Of a stretch of DNA of 64,000 bases, positions 53,709 to 62,680 are shown in pieces. The position numbers were made by a program, and so were the translations under genes. The number at the start of each line of letters is the position of its first letter. Position 1 is the first letter of the stretch. The notes under the pieces were generated by a model. That model ran no database searches. It worked only from the letters and a program-made list of their open reading frames with translations, and had not been told where the DNA came from. Source of the stretch: Acetobacterium malicum subsp. dehalogenans DSM 11527 (GTDB lineage: Bacteria; Bacillota; Clostridia; Eubacteriales; Eubacteriaceae); NCBI RefSeq assembly GCF_000472665.1, contig NZ_AXAC01000022.1, positions 20,970 through 84,969 of the forward strand. Direction: 5' to 3'.

Positions 53709-54175
53709 GAGTTTTGTTCGAATGCTTTAAATAGACACCACCTCTTTTGTAAAAAAATAATCGTGACCGTGTTAAATTGAACGATCTTTTGGGAAACAAT
53801 TCAAAATCTACTTTACAGGATATCTGTTTTTACCGGCTTGATCAATGGTGAATCCTGTCTAGTAATAGAATTTTTTAGAAAAGAAATTTATTTACAATTG
53901 TATACCCATAAAGATTTCTTTCATTCGTTACTTTTGACATCAGATTAAAAATAAGTATGAAAAATTTGCGTATCAAAGTGAATCAGTCTGATGTAAATTA
54001 AGTGGTATTAATTTACGCTAAAAACAAAAAAGAAATAGACTTATTTTCTCTGATTTGTTAAGATGAAGATACAGAAAAAGCTGATTTGATCGGATTCGGA
54101 AGTTGACCGGAAATAATCAATTAGCTCAGGCATAAAATGCCCTGAATTAAAAAAAACAAATAGCAGGAGGAAAAA

Positions 54176-54844
54176 ATGGCAATTTTTGAACGTCTTAGTG
54201 ACTTGTTAAAGGCGAATGTAAACGACATGCTGGATAAGGCAGAAGATCCGGAAAAAATGGTAAAACAGATTATCATTGACATGGAAGCACAGGTTAACAG
54301 TGCTACCCAGGCATTGGGTGCCGCCATGGGTAGTGAAAAGCAGGCTTTAAAACAATTGGAATCTGCTAAAGCAGCTTCCGAAGATTGGAGTAATAAAGCA
54401 AAGACAGCCTTAAAGGCCGGCAATGAAGAACTGGCTAAAAAAGCGCTGGCCCAAAAAACCAGTGTGGATGGTGATTTAGTGCAATTCCAGGCGGCTTATG
54501 ACTCTATGAGTATGCAAGTTGGCCAATTGAAAGATCAGGTACGGCAGCTGAAAGCGAAGCTGGAAGAAGCCCGAATGAAACAGAATATGCTGATTGCCCG
54601 TTCTAAGATGGCTGACGCCCAAAAAAGTGTCAGCACCTCATTAAACAGCACTGACAGCACCAGTGCTTTTACTAAACTGGACAAAATGGAGCAGAAAGTC
54701 AATGCCAAAGAAGCAGAAGCACAGGCGTTTACTGAAATGGCGGGCGAAAATACCAGTCTGGAAGATGAATTTGCAGCGCTGGAACAAACATCAGCGGTAG
54801 ATGACGAACTGGCCAAACTTAAAGCAGAATTGGGAATAGAATAG
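54176..54844 (+). CDS. PspA/IM30 family membrane-stress protein
   Basis: The 222-residue, almost entirely helical coiled-coil protein begins with the amphipathic membrane-binding helix FERLSDLLKANVNDMLDKAEDPEKMVKQ. The EDPEKM motif is diagnostic. The following long hairpin (~30-145) is Ala/Lys/Gln rich. PspA proteins form ESCRT-III-like assemblies on damaged membranes. AGGAGG precedes the ATG. It is followed 4 bp later by a GIDE-domain membrane protein, which is probably co-transcribed and may serve as its membrane partner. The 467-bp region upstream (53709-54175) is AT-rich; I see only a weak TAGACT-17-TAAGAT promoter candidate (54036-54064). Confidence 0.93.
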   Translation: MAIFERLSDLLKANVNDMLDKAEDPEKMVKQIIIDMEAQVNSATQALGAAMGSEKQALKQLESAKAASEDWSNKAKTALKAGNEELAKKALAQKTSVDGDLVQFQAAYDSMSMQVGQLKDQVRQLKAKLEEARMKQNMLIARSKMADAQKSVSTSLNSTDSTSAFTKLDKMEQKVNAKEAEAQAFTEMAGENTSLEDEFAALEQTSAVDDELAKLKAELGIE

Positions 54845-54848
54845 AACC

Positions 54849-55637
54849 ATGGTATATATAATTGGATTACTGATTATGGTTGCAGGGATTTGCTACGCTG
54901 TTTACGTTTTGAAAAAAAGCAAAACGAAAGCTCAGGAAATCCAGTTTCAACAGACAACCTGTATCAAAGACGTATTGGACATAGTCGGTGATTTATCCAG
55001 CTTGGATGAGAATTATCGGCATTACAGCGAGGTGAAGGGTCACCTTCACAGTGTCAGCGGGGATGTGGAAGCACCTTTCTCCCAACGGCCGGTGGCTTAC
55101 TACGAAAACGAAGTGTTTTCGGTCCATGAAGAAACCAAAACTGAACGGGATGATGAGGGGAATACCAGAACAATTACCGATAAGGTGGAAAGCTCTTTAT
55201 CCAGTGAAAAAAGCCCGGTGGAAGTGTATCTTTCTGACAGCAGCTCAGATGAAAAAGTTTATATCGATATGGCCAGCTTTGGCAGTGATGTGGATTTAAT
55301 GCCGGGCTGCAACCGGATGGAATCATCCGATTCCAATTGGGTCAGAGATAATTTCAACTTCAGCTTTTCGAATCCCCGCGGTTCACGTTTTCTGGGTTAT
55401 CGCTTTTTCGAAGAAATTCTTCCTGAAGATCAGCCAATGTATATCCTGGGTGAAATTCATAAACGGGGGAATCGGCTTTATGTGGGACGTTCGGTGACAA
55501 CCAAAAAACCTTCCCACGTTACCTACAAATCAGAAGACGAATTATTGGATGATATTAAAAACGAGAAATTTATTGCATTAGCGATTGCGATTGGCAGCGT
55601 CATTGCCGGTCTCGCAGTAATGTTTTTATTCTCTTAA
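54849..55637 (+). CDS. GIDE-domain membrane protein (MUL1-like, no RING)
   Basis: The protein has 262 residues. Transmembrane helices lie at both ends (residues 3-19 and ~240-260), with a large domain between. YSEVKGHLHSVSGDVEAPFSQRPVAYYENEVF and the later YRFFEEILPEDQPMYILGEIHKRGNRLYVG match the GIDE/BAM domain found in the mitochondrial E3 ligase MUL1. The RING finger of the eukaryotic protein is absent, as is usual in bacteria. Its function in bacteria is not established. Pairing with pspA suggests membrane-stress sensing. The ribosome binding site is weak, and translation may be coupled to pspA. Two terminators follow. Confidence 0.8.
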   Translation: MVYIIGLLIMVAGICYAVYVLKKSKTKAQEIQFQQTTCIKDVLDIVGDLSSLDENYRHYSEVKGHLHSVSGDVEAPFSQRPVAYYENEVFSVHEETKTERDDEGNTRTITDKVESSLSSEKSPVEVYLSDSSSDEKVYIDMASFGSDVDLMPGCNRMESSDSNWVRDNFNFSFSNPRGSRFLGYRFFEEILPEDQPMYILGEIHKRGNRLYVGRSVTTKKPSHVTYKSEDELLDDIKNEKFIALAIAIGSVIAGLAVMFLFS

Positions 55638-55670
55638 GCAATTGGATTCAATCAGGCAAAATATTCAAAA

Positions 55671-55704
55671 TAAAGCCCCGTTGATTTTTATCAATGGGGC
55701 TTTA
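55671..55704 (+). terminator. First terminator after the pspA operon
   Basis: TAAAGCCCCGTTGAT / ATCAATGGGGCTTTA stem, TTTT loop. Confidence 0.78.
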
Positions 55705-55705
55705 C

Positions 55706-55746
55706 AAAAAAAAGCAGTGATCCCGAATGGATACACTGCTTTTTTA
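55706..55746. terminator. Second tandem terminator after the pspA operon
   Basis: A-run, AGCAGTG / CACTGCT stem with inner ATCC/GGAT pairing, then six T. Confidence 0.82.
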
Positions 55747-56020
55747 TATTAGGAATGAAAAGAAAAAGGGGAGATGTTAATCTCTGAGTTAAATATACCC
55801 CGCTAACCTTTAACGAAACTTGGAATTCAGGTATTTTTAAGAAAAGTTACTACTGCTGGAATAGCATCATAATTTGCGATTGTAAAAAAGTAATCTTACG
55901 AGTATAATTTTAATTATCAGAAAAACCATCTTAATGATAAATAATGAAAGAAGATCCAGGAGCAATCCAAAGTATGAAATCAACCGGTTAATAAAAACAG
56001 AAAGCGCTAGAGGTAGAATT

Positions 56021-58015
56021 ATGAAATTTAAGAAGGCAATTGTCTTCCTGCTCGCAATGGTTTTAATTGGAAGTTCCTGTCCCCTCGGGGTTATGGCAGA
56101 AGACCAGTCGGTGGTCATTCAAAGCCTTGATGAAGTTGCCAATCTTGATGCTAAGGCAAAGATTAATGACCAGATTATCATCATCTATAAAGAGCAGGCC
56201 AGAATTGGCAGTCTGGCCCTCACCAGCCAGGATATTAAGGGCGGTGAAACATTAAGTGATCAGGTCGATATTATTGAGGTGGCCGATTCCGCCAATGCTG
56301 ATGCTCTGGTGGCGCAATTGTCAGAAAACCCCAATGTGCTGGTGGCCGAGAAAAACGCTTATATCCAGACCGCAGCACTACCCAATGATCCTGATTTGTC
56401 TAAAGCCTGGCAGTTTGAACGGATTGGTGCGGATGAGACCTGGAACAAAGTCAATAATTCAGAAGCCGTGGTGGTGGCAGTTATCGATACCGGTCTGAAT
56501 ACCCAGCATCCTGACATAGCCGATAATGTAGTAACCGGCTATGACTATGTCGAAGGAACCACTGAGATGGTCGATTTATCCGGTCATGGGACACTGGTGT
56601 CAGGCTGTGTGGCAGCGGTGGCTAATAATGGTATTGGCATTGCCGGAGTAGTTGGAGCTGCCAACATCAAGGTTGCTCCCTATCGGGTTGGCGGTCTGTC
56701 GGACGGTGATAAGAATCTCGATGTGGGTTATATCTGCGCGGCCTTGTATGATGCGGCGGCACGGTCAGATGTAAAAGTCATCAACATGAGTTTTGGCGGA
56801 TATATGGTTTCAGCGGCGTTGCGGACGGCCGTGGAAAATGCTGCCAACGCCGGTAAGGTGCTGGTGGCAGCGGCGGGAAATGAAGGCAGTAATGCTAATT
56901 ACAGCGGTGAGCTGGCAGTTCCGGCATCTTATAATAATGTTATTTCGGTGGGGGCCACTGACAATACCAATAAGATTGCTTATTTCTCTCAACATAACAG
57001 TCTGGTTGATTTATGTGCACCCGGTCAAAAAATATATTCAACCAACCATGATGGCGAGTATGAAGAGACTTCAGGTACTTCCTTTGCCAGTCCCATTACA
57101 GCCGGAGCCTGTGCGGTTCTAATGGCAACCGATCAGACGATGACCAGCAGCCAGGTGGAAACCCTGCTGAAAGAAACGGCGCTGGATTTTGGTACTAGCG
57201 GTCGCGATGACTACTACGGTTACGGCATGATTCAATTGGATGCCGCCCTGGCCCGTGTAACCCCGAGTAACCCGTTAAAAATCGATGCGTTTACAGTTGA
57301 TAAACCAACCGGACAAACCCTGGGCACATTGCTGACCCTGAATGCCGCCGCCAGCGGGGGTGAAGGGGATTTTCAATATGGATTTTATTATGATTTAAAT
57401 GGAAAAACCACTACCATCCAGGAATATGGCAGCGTGGCCACAGTCGCCTTTACCCCAACCGAAGCGGGAATCTATACGCTGTCGGTGCAGGTGCTGGATG
57501 GAAAAGGTAACACCGTTAAAGAATCCATTGTCAATTATGTGGTGAAAGCCAAAGCAGCACCAGCCATCGAATATCGAACCCATGTGCAAAATATCGGGTG
57601 GCAAAGCCTGGTGGCAGATGGGGCAGTCAGCGGAACCGAAGGGAAATCCCTGCGGCTGGAAGCGATTGAGATTAATACCATAACCAAAAACTATAACCTT
57701 GGGGTAAAATACAAAACCCATGTCCAGAATATTGGCTGGCAGAATTATGTGGCCGATGGCGCTTTAAGTGGAACGGAAGGCAAAGCCTTAAGGTTGGAAG
57801 CCATCGCCATTGAACTCACCGGTACCGATGCCGATCTTTTTGATGTTTATTATCAGGTCCATGCCCAGAACGTCGGCTGGATGGGGTGGGCCAGCAATGG
57901 TCAGCAAGCCGGAACCGCCGGTTTTGGCTATCGACTGGAAGGTATCCGCATTGAGATTGTACCTAAAGGCAGTGCTGCGCCAGGTTTAACCGTTAATCCA
58001 TTTATAGAAAAGTGA
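56021..58015 (+). CDS. Secreted subtilisin-like serine protease with ChW repeats
   Basis: The ~664-residue secreted S8 protease has a signal peptide ending VMA at residue 26. A propeptide of the inhibitor-I9 type (~30-130) is followed by a catalytic domain with Asp156 (VIDTG), His189 (GHGT) and Ser354 (GTSFASP), all present. A ~70-residue Ig-like segment (~425-505) and three C-terminal clostridial hydrophobic-W repeats (HVQNIGWQSLVADG, HVQNIGWQNYVADG, HAQNVGWMGWASNG) complete it. ChW repeats are thought to attach proteins to the cell surface or to partners. The ATG at 56021 follows AGAGGT; a longer reading frame upstream lacks a signal-like start. A terminator follows directly. Confidence 0.92.
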   Translation: MKFKKAIVFLLAMVLIGSSCPLGVMAEDQSVVIQSLDEVANLDAKAKINDQIIIIYKEQARIGSLALTSQDIKGGETLSDQVDIIEVADSANADALVAQLSENPNVLVAEKNAYIQTAALPNDPDLSKAWQFERIGADETWNKVNNSEAVVVAVIDTGLNTQHPDIADNVVTGYDYVEGTTEMVDLSGHGTLVSGCVAAVANNGIGIAGVVGAANIKVAPYRVGGLSDGDKNLDVGYICAALYDAAARSDVKVINMSFGGYMVSAALRTAVENAANAGKVLVAAAGNEGSNANYSGELAVPASYNNVISVGATDNTNKIAYFSQHNSLVDLCAPGQKIYSTNHDGEYEETSGTSFASPITAGACAVLMATDQTMTSSQVETLLKETALDFGTSGRDDYYGYGMIQLDAALARVTPSNPLKIDAFTVDKPTGQTLGTLLTLNAAASGGEGDFQYGFYYDLNGKTTTIQEYGSVATVAFTPTEAGIYTLSVQVLDGKGNTVKESIVNYVVKAKAAPAIEYRTHVQNIGWQSLVADGAVSGTEGKSLRLEAIEINTITKNYNLGVKYKTHVQNIGWQNYVADGALSGTEGKALRLEAIAIELTGTDADLFDVYYQVHAQNVGWMGWASNGQQAGTAGFGYRLEGIRIEIVPKGSAAPGLTVNPFIEK

Positions 58016-58033
58016 TCAAAACAGATTTCTATC

Positions 58034-58058
58034 GACCAGCGAAGGCTGGTCTTTTTTT
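58034..58058 (+). terminator. Terminator after the protease gene
   Basis: GACCAGC-gaag-GCTGGTC followed by seven T. Confidence 0.9.
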
Positions 58059-58224
58059 AATGGTCGATAACAAAGACACAGTCACCGATTCAGAAAAAAC
58101 TTATTCAGGTTTAACATCAGTTGCACAGTTTATTGCATTTATATATGGTGATAAAGGGTATATAATTTATGGCAAAGACAAGAGCATTGATTAATCAATG
58201 GATGGTCAATATCGGAGGACTGTT

Positions 58225-60765
58225 ATGAAACATTCAAAATATATTCATCGGAGTTGGATGATAAAGATAGCATTGGTAATCCTGATTACCGTTACTATTT
58301 TATGGGGGCGCCACGTCACAGTTGCTAATGCGGCGGGCAGTACAGAGGTGGCTTTGCGGGAAAACATTCTGATTATTCATTCCTATAACCAGGGATTTTC
58401 TTGGACGGATGAATTGCATCGGGGCATTACTGAGGATTTATCTGATATCAAATATAACATTTATACGGAATATCTCGATGCCTATCGGGAAAATCCCCTG
58501 GATCTGAATACTGTTGAGAAAATAAAGAGCTATGCATCGAAAGACATAGCCACCATTGTTGTAACTGATAATACCGCCTATGAATTAATAATATCACTTA
58601 AGCCTGAATATTTTCCGGATACACCAGTTTTATTTGCTGGGGTAAACGGTGGAATGCCTGCAGACATGAAATTTGACGATGTCAAAGGGATTCTCCAGAA
58701 TGTTGGCTATGAAGCGTTTTTTTTGTGGCTCGACACCGCCATGCCACAGATTAAAGATTTGTTGATCTGCGGAGCGGATACCAACACGACCAAAGGGACC
58801 TATGAACAAATGGTGCAAGCCTACGATAAACTGGCCGACCATCAGCTTGACTTCAAAATGCACTTAATAAAAATAGACGACTATGGCGAACAATTAAATG
58901 AAATAAGCAGCTATGATGCGGCATCCACAGCGCTATATTCAGCCGGCTCATTTGGAGTATTGAATCATGATCAGTACACTGATATGTTATCTGTCAATTC
59001 GAATATGCCAACCTTTTGCGGGGTGTCAACGTCGATTACAAATAAGGTCATTGGCGGATTTGTGGTATCGCCCTATGAACATGGGCATATCATCGGCGAG
59101 GATATTCTAGCCTTATCCGCAGGACGTTCGATTGAATCGATGTCGATCATTGAAGAACCGGTACAACAGAAGATTTTTAACCACAACGGCATGCTGGCTT
59201 TTGCGCTCTCAGAAAGTATGCTTCCAGCAAACAGCAAGGTCATCAACAAACCGGAAGGCAATTTTATTTTAACCTTGAACCAGGTGATTTTAATCAGTTT
59301 TATCCTCATTCTGATGGCCGTAATTATTTCAGCACTGCTACTGATTATGACCATTCGCCGAAAGACACATCTGGCATTAGCGCAAGCAAATAACGAACTG
59401 TACAACAGAAAAATAGAATTGGAAGAAAAGAGTGAAAAACTCATTGAAAGTCAGGAAGAACTGACAAATAATTATAATTTACTGATAAATGCCAATCAGA
59501 AGATTTCAAATTTACTGAACTACAATCAATTGACTGGTACCCTCAGTGAGATACGGTTTAACAAGCTGTTGGAAACAGCATTTTTAGCAGAAAAAGAGAT
59601 TACAATTCTGAATATTACAATCACAAATCTTAATGAACTAACATATAGCCATGGAAAAGAAACGTATGGAGCTATGCTGAAAAATATTGCGGATTTTTTA
59701 CGTAGCATTACTGAAGAAAGTGATTTAATTGGGTTATCCAGTAATAACGATTTTTTAATTGCAACCACAGGGATTCGCGTTGAAGAATCAGAATTAATAC
59801 GGCAGATCAGTTATTATTTTGAAAAACCTCTGGATTTGGATCTATTTACGGTAATTATAAAATATAAAATTGGGATTGCCTATTATCCGGCCCAGACAAA
59901 TTCCTACCCGGAATTGCTGCAATTGAGCCGTCTGGCGATCACTCCGATTATCAATAATGTGCTGAAGAATGTTTCAGTTTATAACCAGTCAATCATGGCG
60001 AAGATTCAACATGAAAACTGCATTAAGAATGAAATCGAGACCGCTCTTGAGGCGAAGGAGTTTGTGCTTTATTATCAACCTAAATATGCAATTGATGGCT
60101 TCACTATGTTGGGATTGGAAGCATTGATACGTTGGCAATACCGGGATGGTTCAGTAAAGTCACCTGGGTATTTTATAGACATTGCCGAGCAGTCCGGGCA
60201 GATCATCAACATTGGTTTTTACGTGATTGAGCGAGTTTGTCAATCGATTGTTGAATATGGTTTAGTGGAAAAAGAAATCCCCGTAGCCATTAATTTATCG
60301 GGTCAGCATTTTGCCAGTCGCGATATTGTCTATAAATTGCAGGATGCTGTCAGCCGCTACCATATTCCGTCGCACTTACTGGAAATCGAGATCACGGAAA
60401 CAGCCATCATCCAGAACAAAGAATTTGGAGCGGCCATTTTGTCGGAGTTACGAACATTGGGGTTTATTGTGACACTGGATGATTTCGGAACGGGTTATGC
60501 CTCCATTGATTATATTAAAAACCTGCCCATTGACCGACTAAAGATCGACCAGAGTTATGCCAGGCGATTAGAGGATATCAAGAGTCGCAAACTGCTGAAA
60601 ACAATGATCCAGATGGCTCATGAACTATCGTTTGAAGTAACGGTAGAAGGAGTCGAAACTCAGGAGCAGTTTGAAATCATCAAAGCCTTTGAGCCCAAAG
60701 AACTTCAGGGATATTACTTTAAACGTCCGGTCCCGCTGAATGAAATTTTCAACAAAAAGGAATAA
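58225..60765 (+). CDS. Membrane EAL-domain c-di-GMP phosphodiesterase with ABC-binding-protein-like sensor
   Basis: This ~846-residue protein has a signal/anchor helix (~12-30) and a ~300-residue extracytoplasmic domain resembling ABC-type substrate-binding proteins (ILIIHSYNQGFSWTDELHRGI, VLFAGVNGG). A transmembrane helix lies near residues 350-375, followed by a coiled linker. A degenerate GGDEF domain (active loop replaced by SSNNDF) and a C-terminal EAL domain complete the architecture. The EAL domain keeps EALIRW, the metal/catalytic motifs ITETAII, DDFGTGYAS and LKIDQSY, and EGVET, so it should hydrolyse c-di-GMP. The start at 58225 follows GGAGG by 6 bp. The sensed ligand is unknown. 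Confidence 0.9.
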   Translation: MKHSKYIHRSWMIKIALVILITVTILWGRHVTVANAAGSTEVALRENILIIHSYNQGFSWTDELHRGITEDLSDIKYNIYTEYLDAYRENPLDLNTVEKIKSYASKDIATIVVTDNTAYELIISLKPEYFPDTPVLFAGVNGGMPADMKFDDVKGILQNVGYEAFFLWLDTAMPQIKDLLICGADTNTTKGTYEQMVQAYDKLADHQLDFKMHLIKIDDYGEQLNEISSYDAASTALYSAGSFGVLNHDQYTDMLSVNSNMPTFCGVSTSITNKVIGGFVVSPYEHGHIIGEDILALSAGRSIESMSIIEEPVQQKIFNHNGMLAFALSESMLPANSKVINKPEGNFILTLNQVILISFILILMAVIISALLLIMTIRRKTHLALAQANNELYNRKIELEEKSEKLIESQEELTNNYNLLINANQKISNLLNYNQLTGTLSEIRFNKLLETAFLAEKEITILNITITNLNELTYSHGKETYGAMLKNIADFLRSITEESDLIGLSSNNDFLIATTGIRVEESELIRQISYYFEKPLDLDLFTVIIKYKIGIAYYPAQTNSYPELLQLSRLAITPIINNVLKNVSVYNQSIMAKIQHENCIKNEIETALEAKEFVLYYQPKYAIDGFTMLGLEALIRWQYRDGSVKSPGYFIDIAEQSGQIINIGFYVIERVCQSIVEYGLVEKEIPVAINLSGQHFASRDIVYKLQDAVSRYHIPSHLLEIEITETAIIQNKEFGAAILSELRTLGFIVTLDDFGTGYASIDYIKNLPIDRLKIDQSYARRLEDIKSRKLLKTMIQMAHELSFEVTVEGVETQEQFEIIKAFEPKELQGYYFKRPVPLNEIFNKKE

Positions 60766-60802
60766 CAAAAAAATATGCAAATAATCTTTGGAGGGAGTTA
60801 GG

Positions 60803-62605
60803 ATGAAATTTATTGATAAAAGCAAAGAAAAACTCAGCAATCTGGTTGAAGCCTTGTCCCGCTATCCGCTAACCGTTGCTTTTCTGGTGGCAGCAGCGGT
60901 AATAAATGCCATCGCCATTCATCAGGACGTAGATTATACCAGCTATTTACTGACCTTTGTGGTGGGAGCTTTTCTGGGGGTTACCCTCCAGGCGGCCTGG
61001 GAGCGTTTTTTTGACAAAAGTTCTTTTCGAATGGCCACCATGGGGCTATGTCTGGTGCTGACCCTAGGCTATTTTATGATCGTCGGGCAGTACACCAGCA
61101 CCAGCATGGAAACCTGGATCCGTACATCGGTGGCTCTTTTTGCACTGTTGATTGCTTATATCTGGGTTCCGGTGATAAAAAGCGAGATCAGTTTTAATCA
61201 GAGCTTTATGGCAGCCTTTAAAGCTCTCTTTAACGCCCTGCTATTTTCAGGCGTGCTCTTTATTGGGGTCACCCTGATTATCTCCGCTATTGATCTACTT
61301 CTTTTCAGAGTATCAGACAAGTCATACTTACATACTTTAAATCTTGTGGGGATGCTGTTTGCTCCGATTTATTTTCTTTCTCTGATTCCCATTTATCCCG
61401 GGAGTTCGGATCATAATCGGTCCCCCGTGCAATTGGAACATAACCGGGAAAAGGAGAGACGATCCTGCCAGTGTCCGAAATTTCTGGAGGTGCTGATTTC
61501 TTATATTATCATTCCGCTTTTGTCAGTATATACGGTGATTCTGATAATCTATCTCGGCAGAAACATTACTGGTAATTTCTGGACCGATAATCGTCTGGAA
61601 CCGATGCTGGTGGGATTTGCCGTTGCGGTTATACTGATTTACATTTTAGCCAGTAGCCTCGAGAATAAAGTTGCTGCTTGGTACCGAAAGATTTTCCCCA
61701 AAATTCTGGTACCCATCGTGCTATTTCAGATTATTGCCTCGGTCTTGCGGATTCAGGAGACCGGGATAACCCATGGTCGCTACTATGTGATTATTTTTGG
61801 TATTTTTGCCGCAATTTCCGGCACGCTGATGTGTTTTATGCCGGTACGCAAAAACGGGATTATCGCCGCTCTGTTGATTGGCTTGGCAATGTTTTCGATT
61901 ATTCCGCCAGTGGATGCCTTTACGATCAGCCGGGCTAATCAATTTGCCAGATTATCCGATACCCTGGTTAAAAATAACATGATTCAAGACAACATAATCA
62001 GTCCGAACGCATCACTATCCGAAGCGGATAAAAAGATCATCTCTGATACCGTCAACTATCTGACCATGATGGAATACACCAATGAAATTTCGTTCCTGGG
62101 TGAGAATTTTGATCTATATGAAGATTTTTATAATACCTTTGGATTTTATCGCTTTGAGGAAAACCCATACCAACAGGATTCAATTTACCTCAATTTAAAC
62201 CAGCAGTCACCGATTGATATCACGGACTATCAGACTTTTGTAGTGGCAAATTTCTATATGCAGGATGAAAAAATGGAACCGCTAATCTGCAATTTTGATG
62301 CAAATGGAAAAAACTATACCTTGACTCGAGAAAAAAATGGTGAAGCCGGGGTATTAGTACTTACAGAGGCGACTGGTCAGGAGCTGATGCGGATAAATAT
62401 GAAAGCGGTGTTTGATCATTTTGATACATCCCGGGGCGGGAATTATCAGATCAGCAAAGACTTTATGAATGCTGATGAAGCGACGGTTAGTCTGGAAAAT
62501 GACAAGGCACTTATTTCTCTGGTAGCCATGTTTTTAGCCATCGAAAAATCAGAATCAGAAACAATATATAATGGTGACTTTTATGTGTTGATTCAAATCA
62601 AATAA
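60803..62605 (+). CDS. DUF4153-type integral membrane protein
   Basis: The ~600-residue protein has about ten transmembrane helices in residues ~25-385, then a ~215-residue extracytoplasmic or soluble C-terminal domain (from IISDTVNYLTMMEYTNE). The helix arrangement and motifs such as SRYPLTVAFLVAAAVINAIAI and FLSLIPIYPG match DUF4153 proteins, whose function is unknown. GGAGGGAG precedes the ATG at 60803. It lies 37 bp after the EAL gene and is probably co-transcribed. A bidirectional terminator follows. Confidence 0.78.
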   Translation: MKFIDKSKEKLSNLVEALSRYPLTVAFLVAAAVINAIAIHQDVDYTSYLLTFVVGAFLGVTLQAAWERFFDKSSFRMATMGLCLVLTLGYFMIVGQYTSTSMETWIRTSVALFALLIAYIWVPVIKSEISFNQSFMAAFKALFNALLFSGVLFIGVTLIISAIDLLLFRVSDKSYLHTLNLVGMLFAPIYFLSLIPIYPGSSDHNRSPVQLEHNREKERRSCQCPKFLEVLISYIIIPLLSVYTVILIIYLGRNITGNFWTDNRLEPMLVGFAVAVILIYILASSLENKVAAWYRKIFPKILVPIVLFQIIASVLRIQETGITHGRYYVIIFGIFAAISGTLMCFMPVRKNGIIAALLIGLAMFSIIPPVDAFTISRANQFARLSDTLVKNNMIQDNIISPNASLSEADKKIISDTVNYLTMMEYTNEISFLGENFDLYEDFYNTFGFYRFEENPYQQDSIYLNLNQQSPIDITDYQTFVVANFYMQDEKMEPLICNFDANGKNYTLTREKNGEAGVLVLTEATGQELMRINMKAVFDHFDTSRGGNYQISKDFMNADEATVSLENDKALISLVAMFLAIEKSESETIYNGDFYVLIQIK

Positions 62606-62608
62606 ACT

Positions 62609-62638
62609 AAAAAAGTGTGGTTTTTCCACACTTTTTTT
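62609..62638. terminator. Bidirectional terminator between convergent genes
   Basis: A6-GTGTGG / CCACAC-T7 hairpin separating the DUF4153 gene from the convergent TetR gene. Confidence 0.88.
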
Positions 62639-62677
62639 ATGCCCACTGGGATGCCCACTGGGATGCCCACTGGGATG
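62639..62677. repeat. Three tandem copies of a 12-bp repeat
   Basis: ATGCCCACTGGG repeated three times perfectly plus ATG, located between the terminator and the stop codon of the TetR gene. It is not inside a gene. Confidence 0.9.
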
Positions 62678-62680
62678 ATA

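Noticed and set aside
58012..58194. 60-codon frame after the protease gene
   Set aside because: It runs through a strong terminator hairpin and T-run, overlaps the protease stop and lacks a ribosome binding site.
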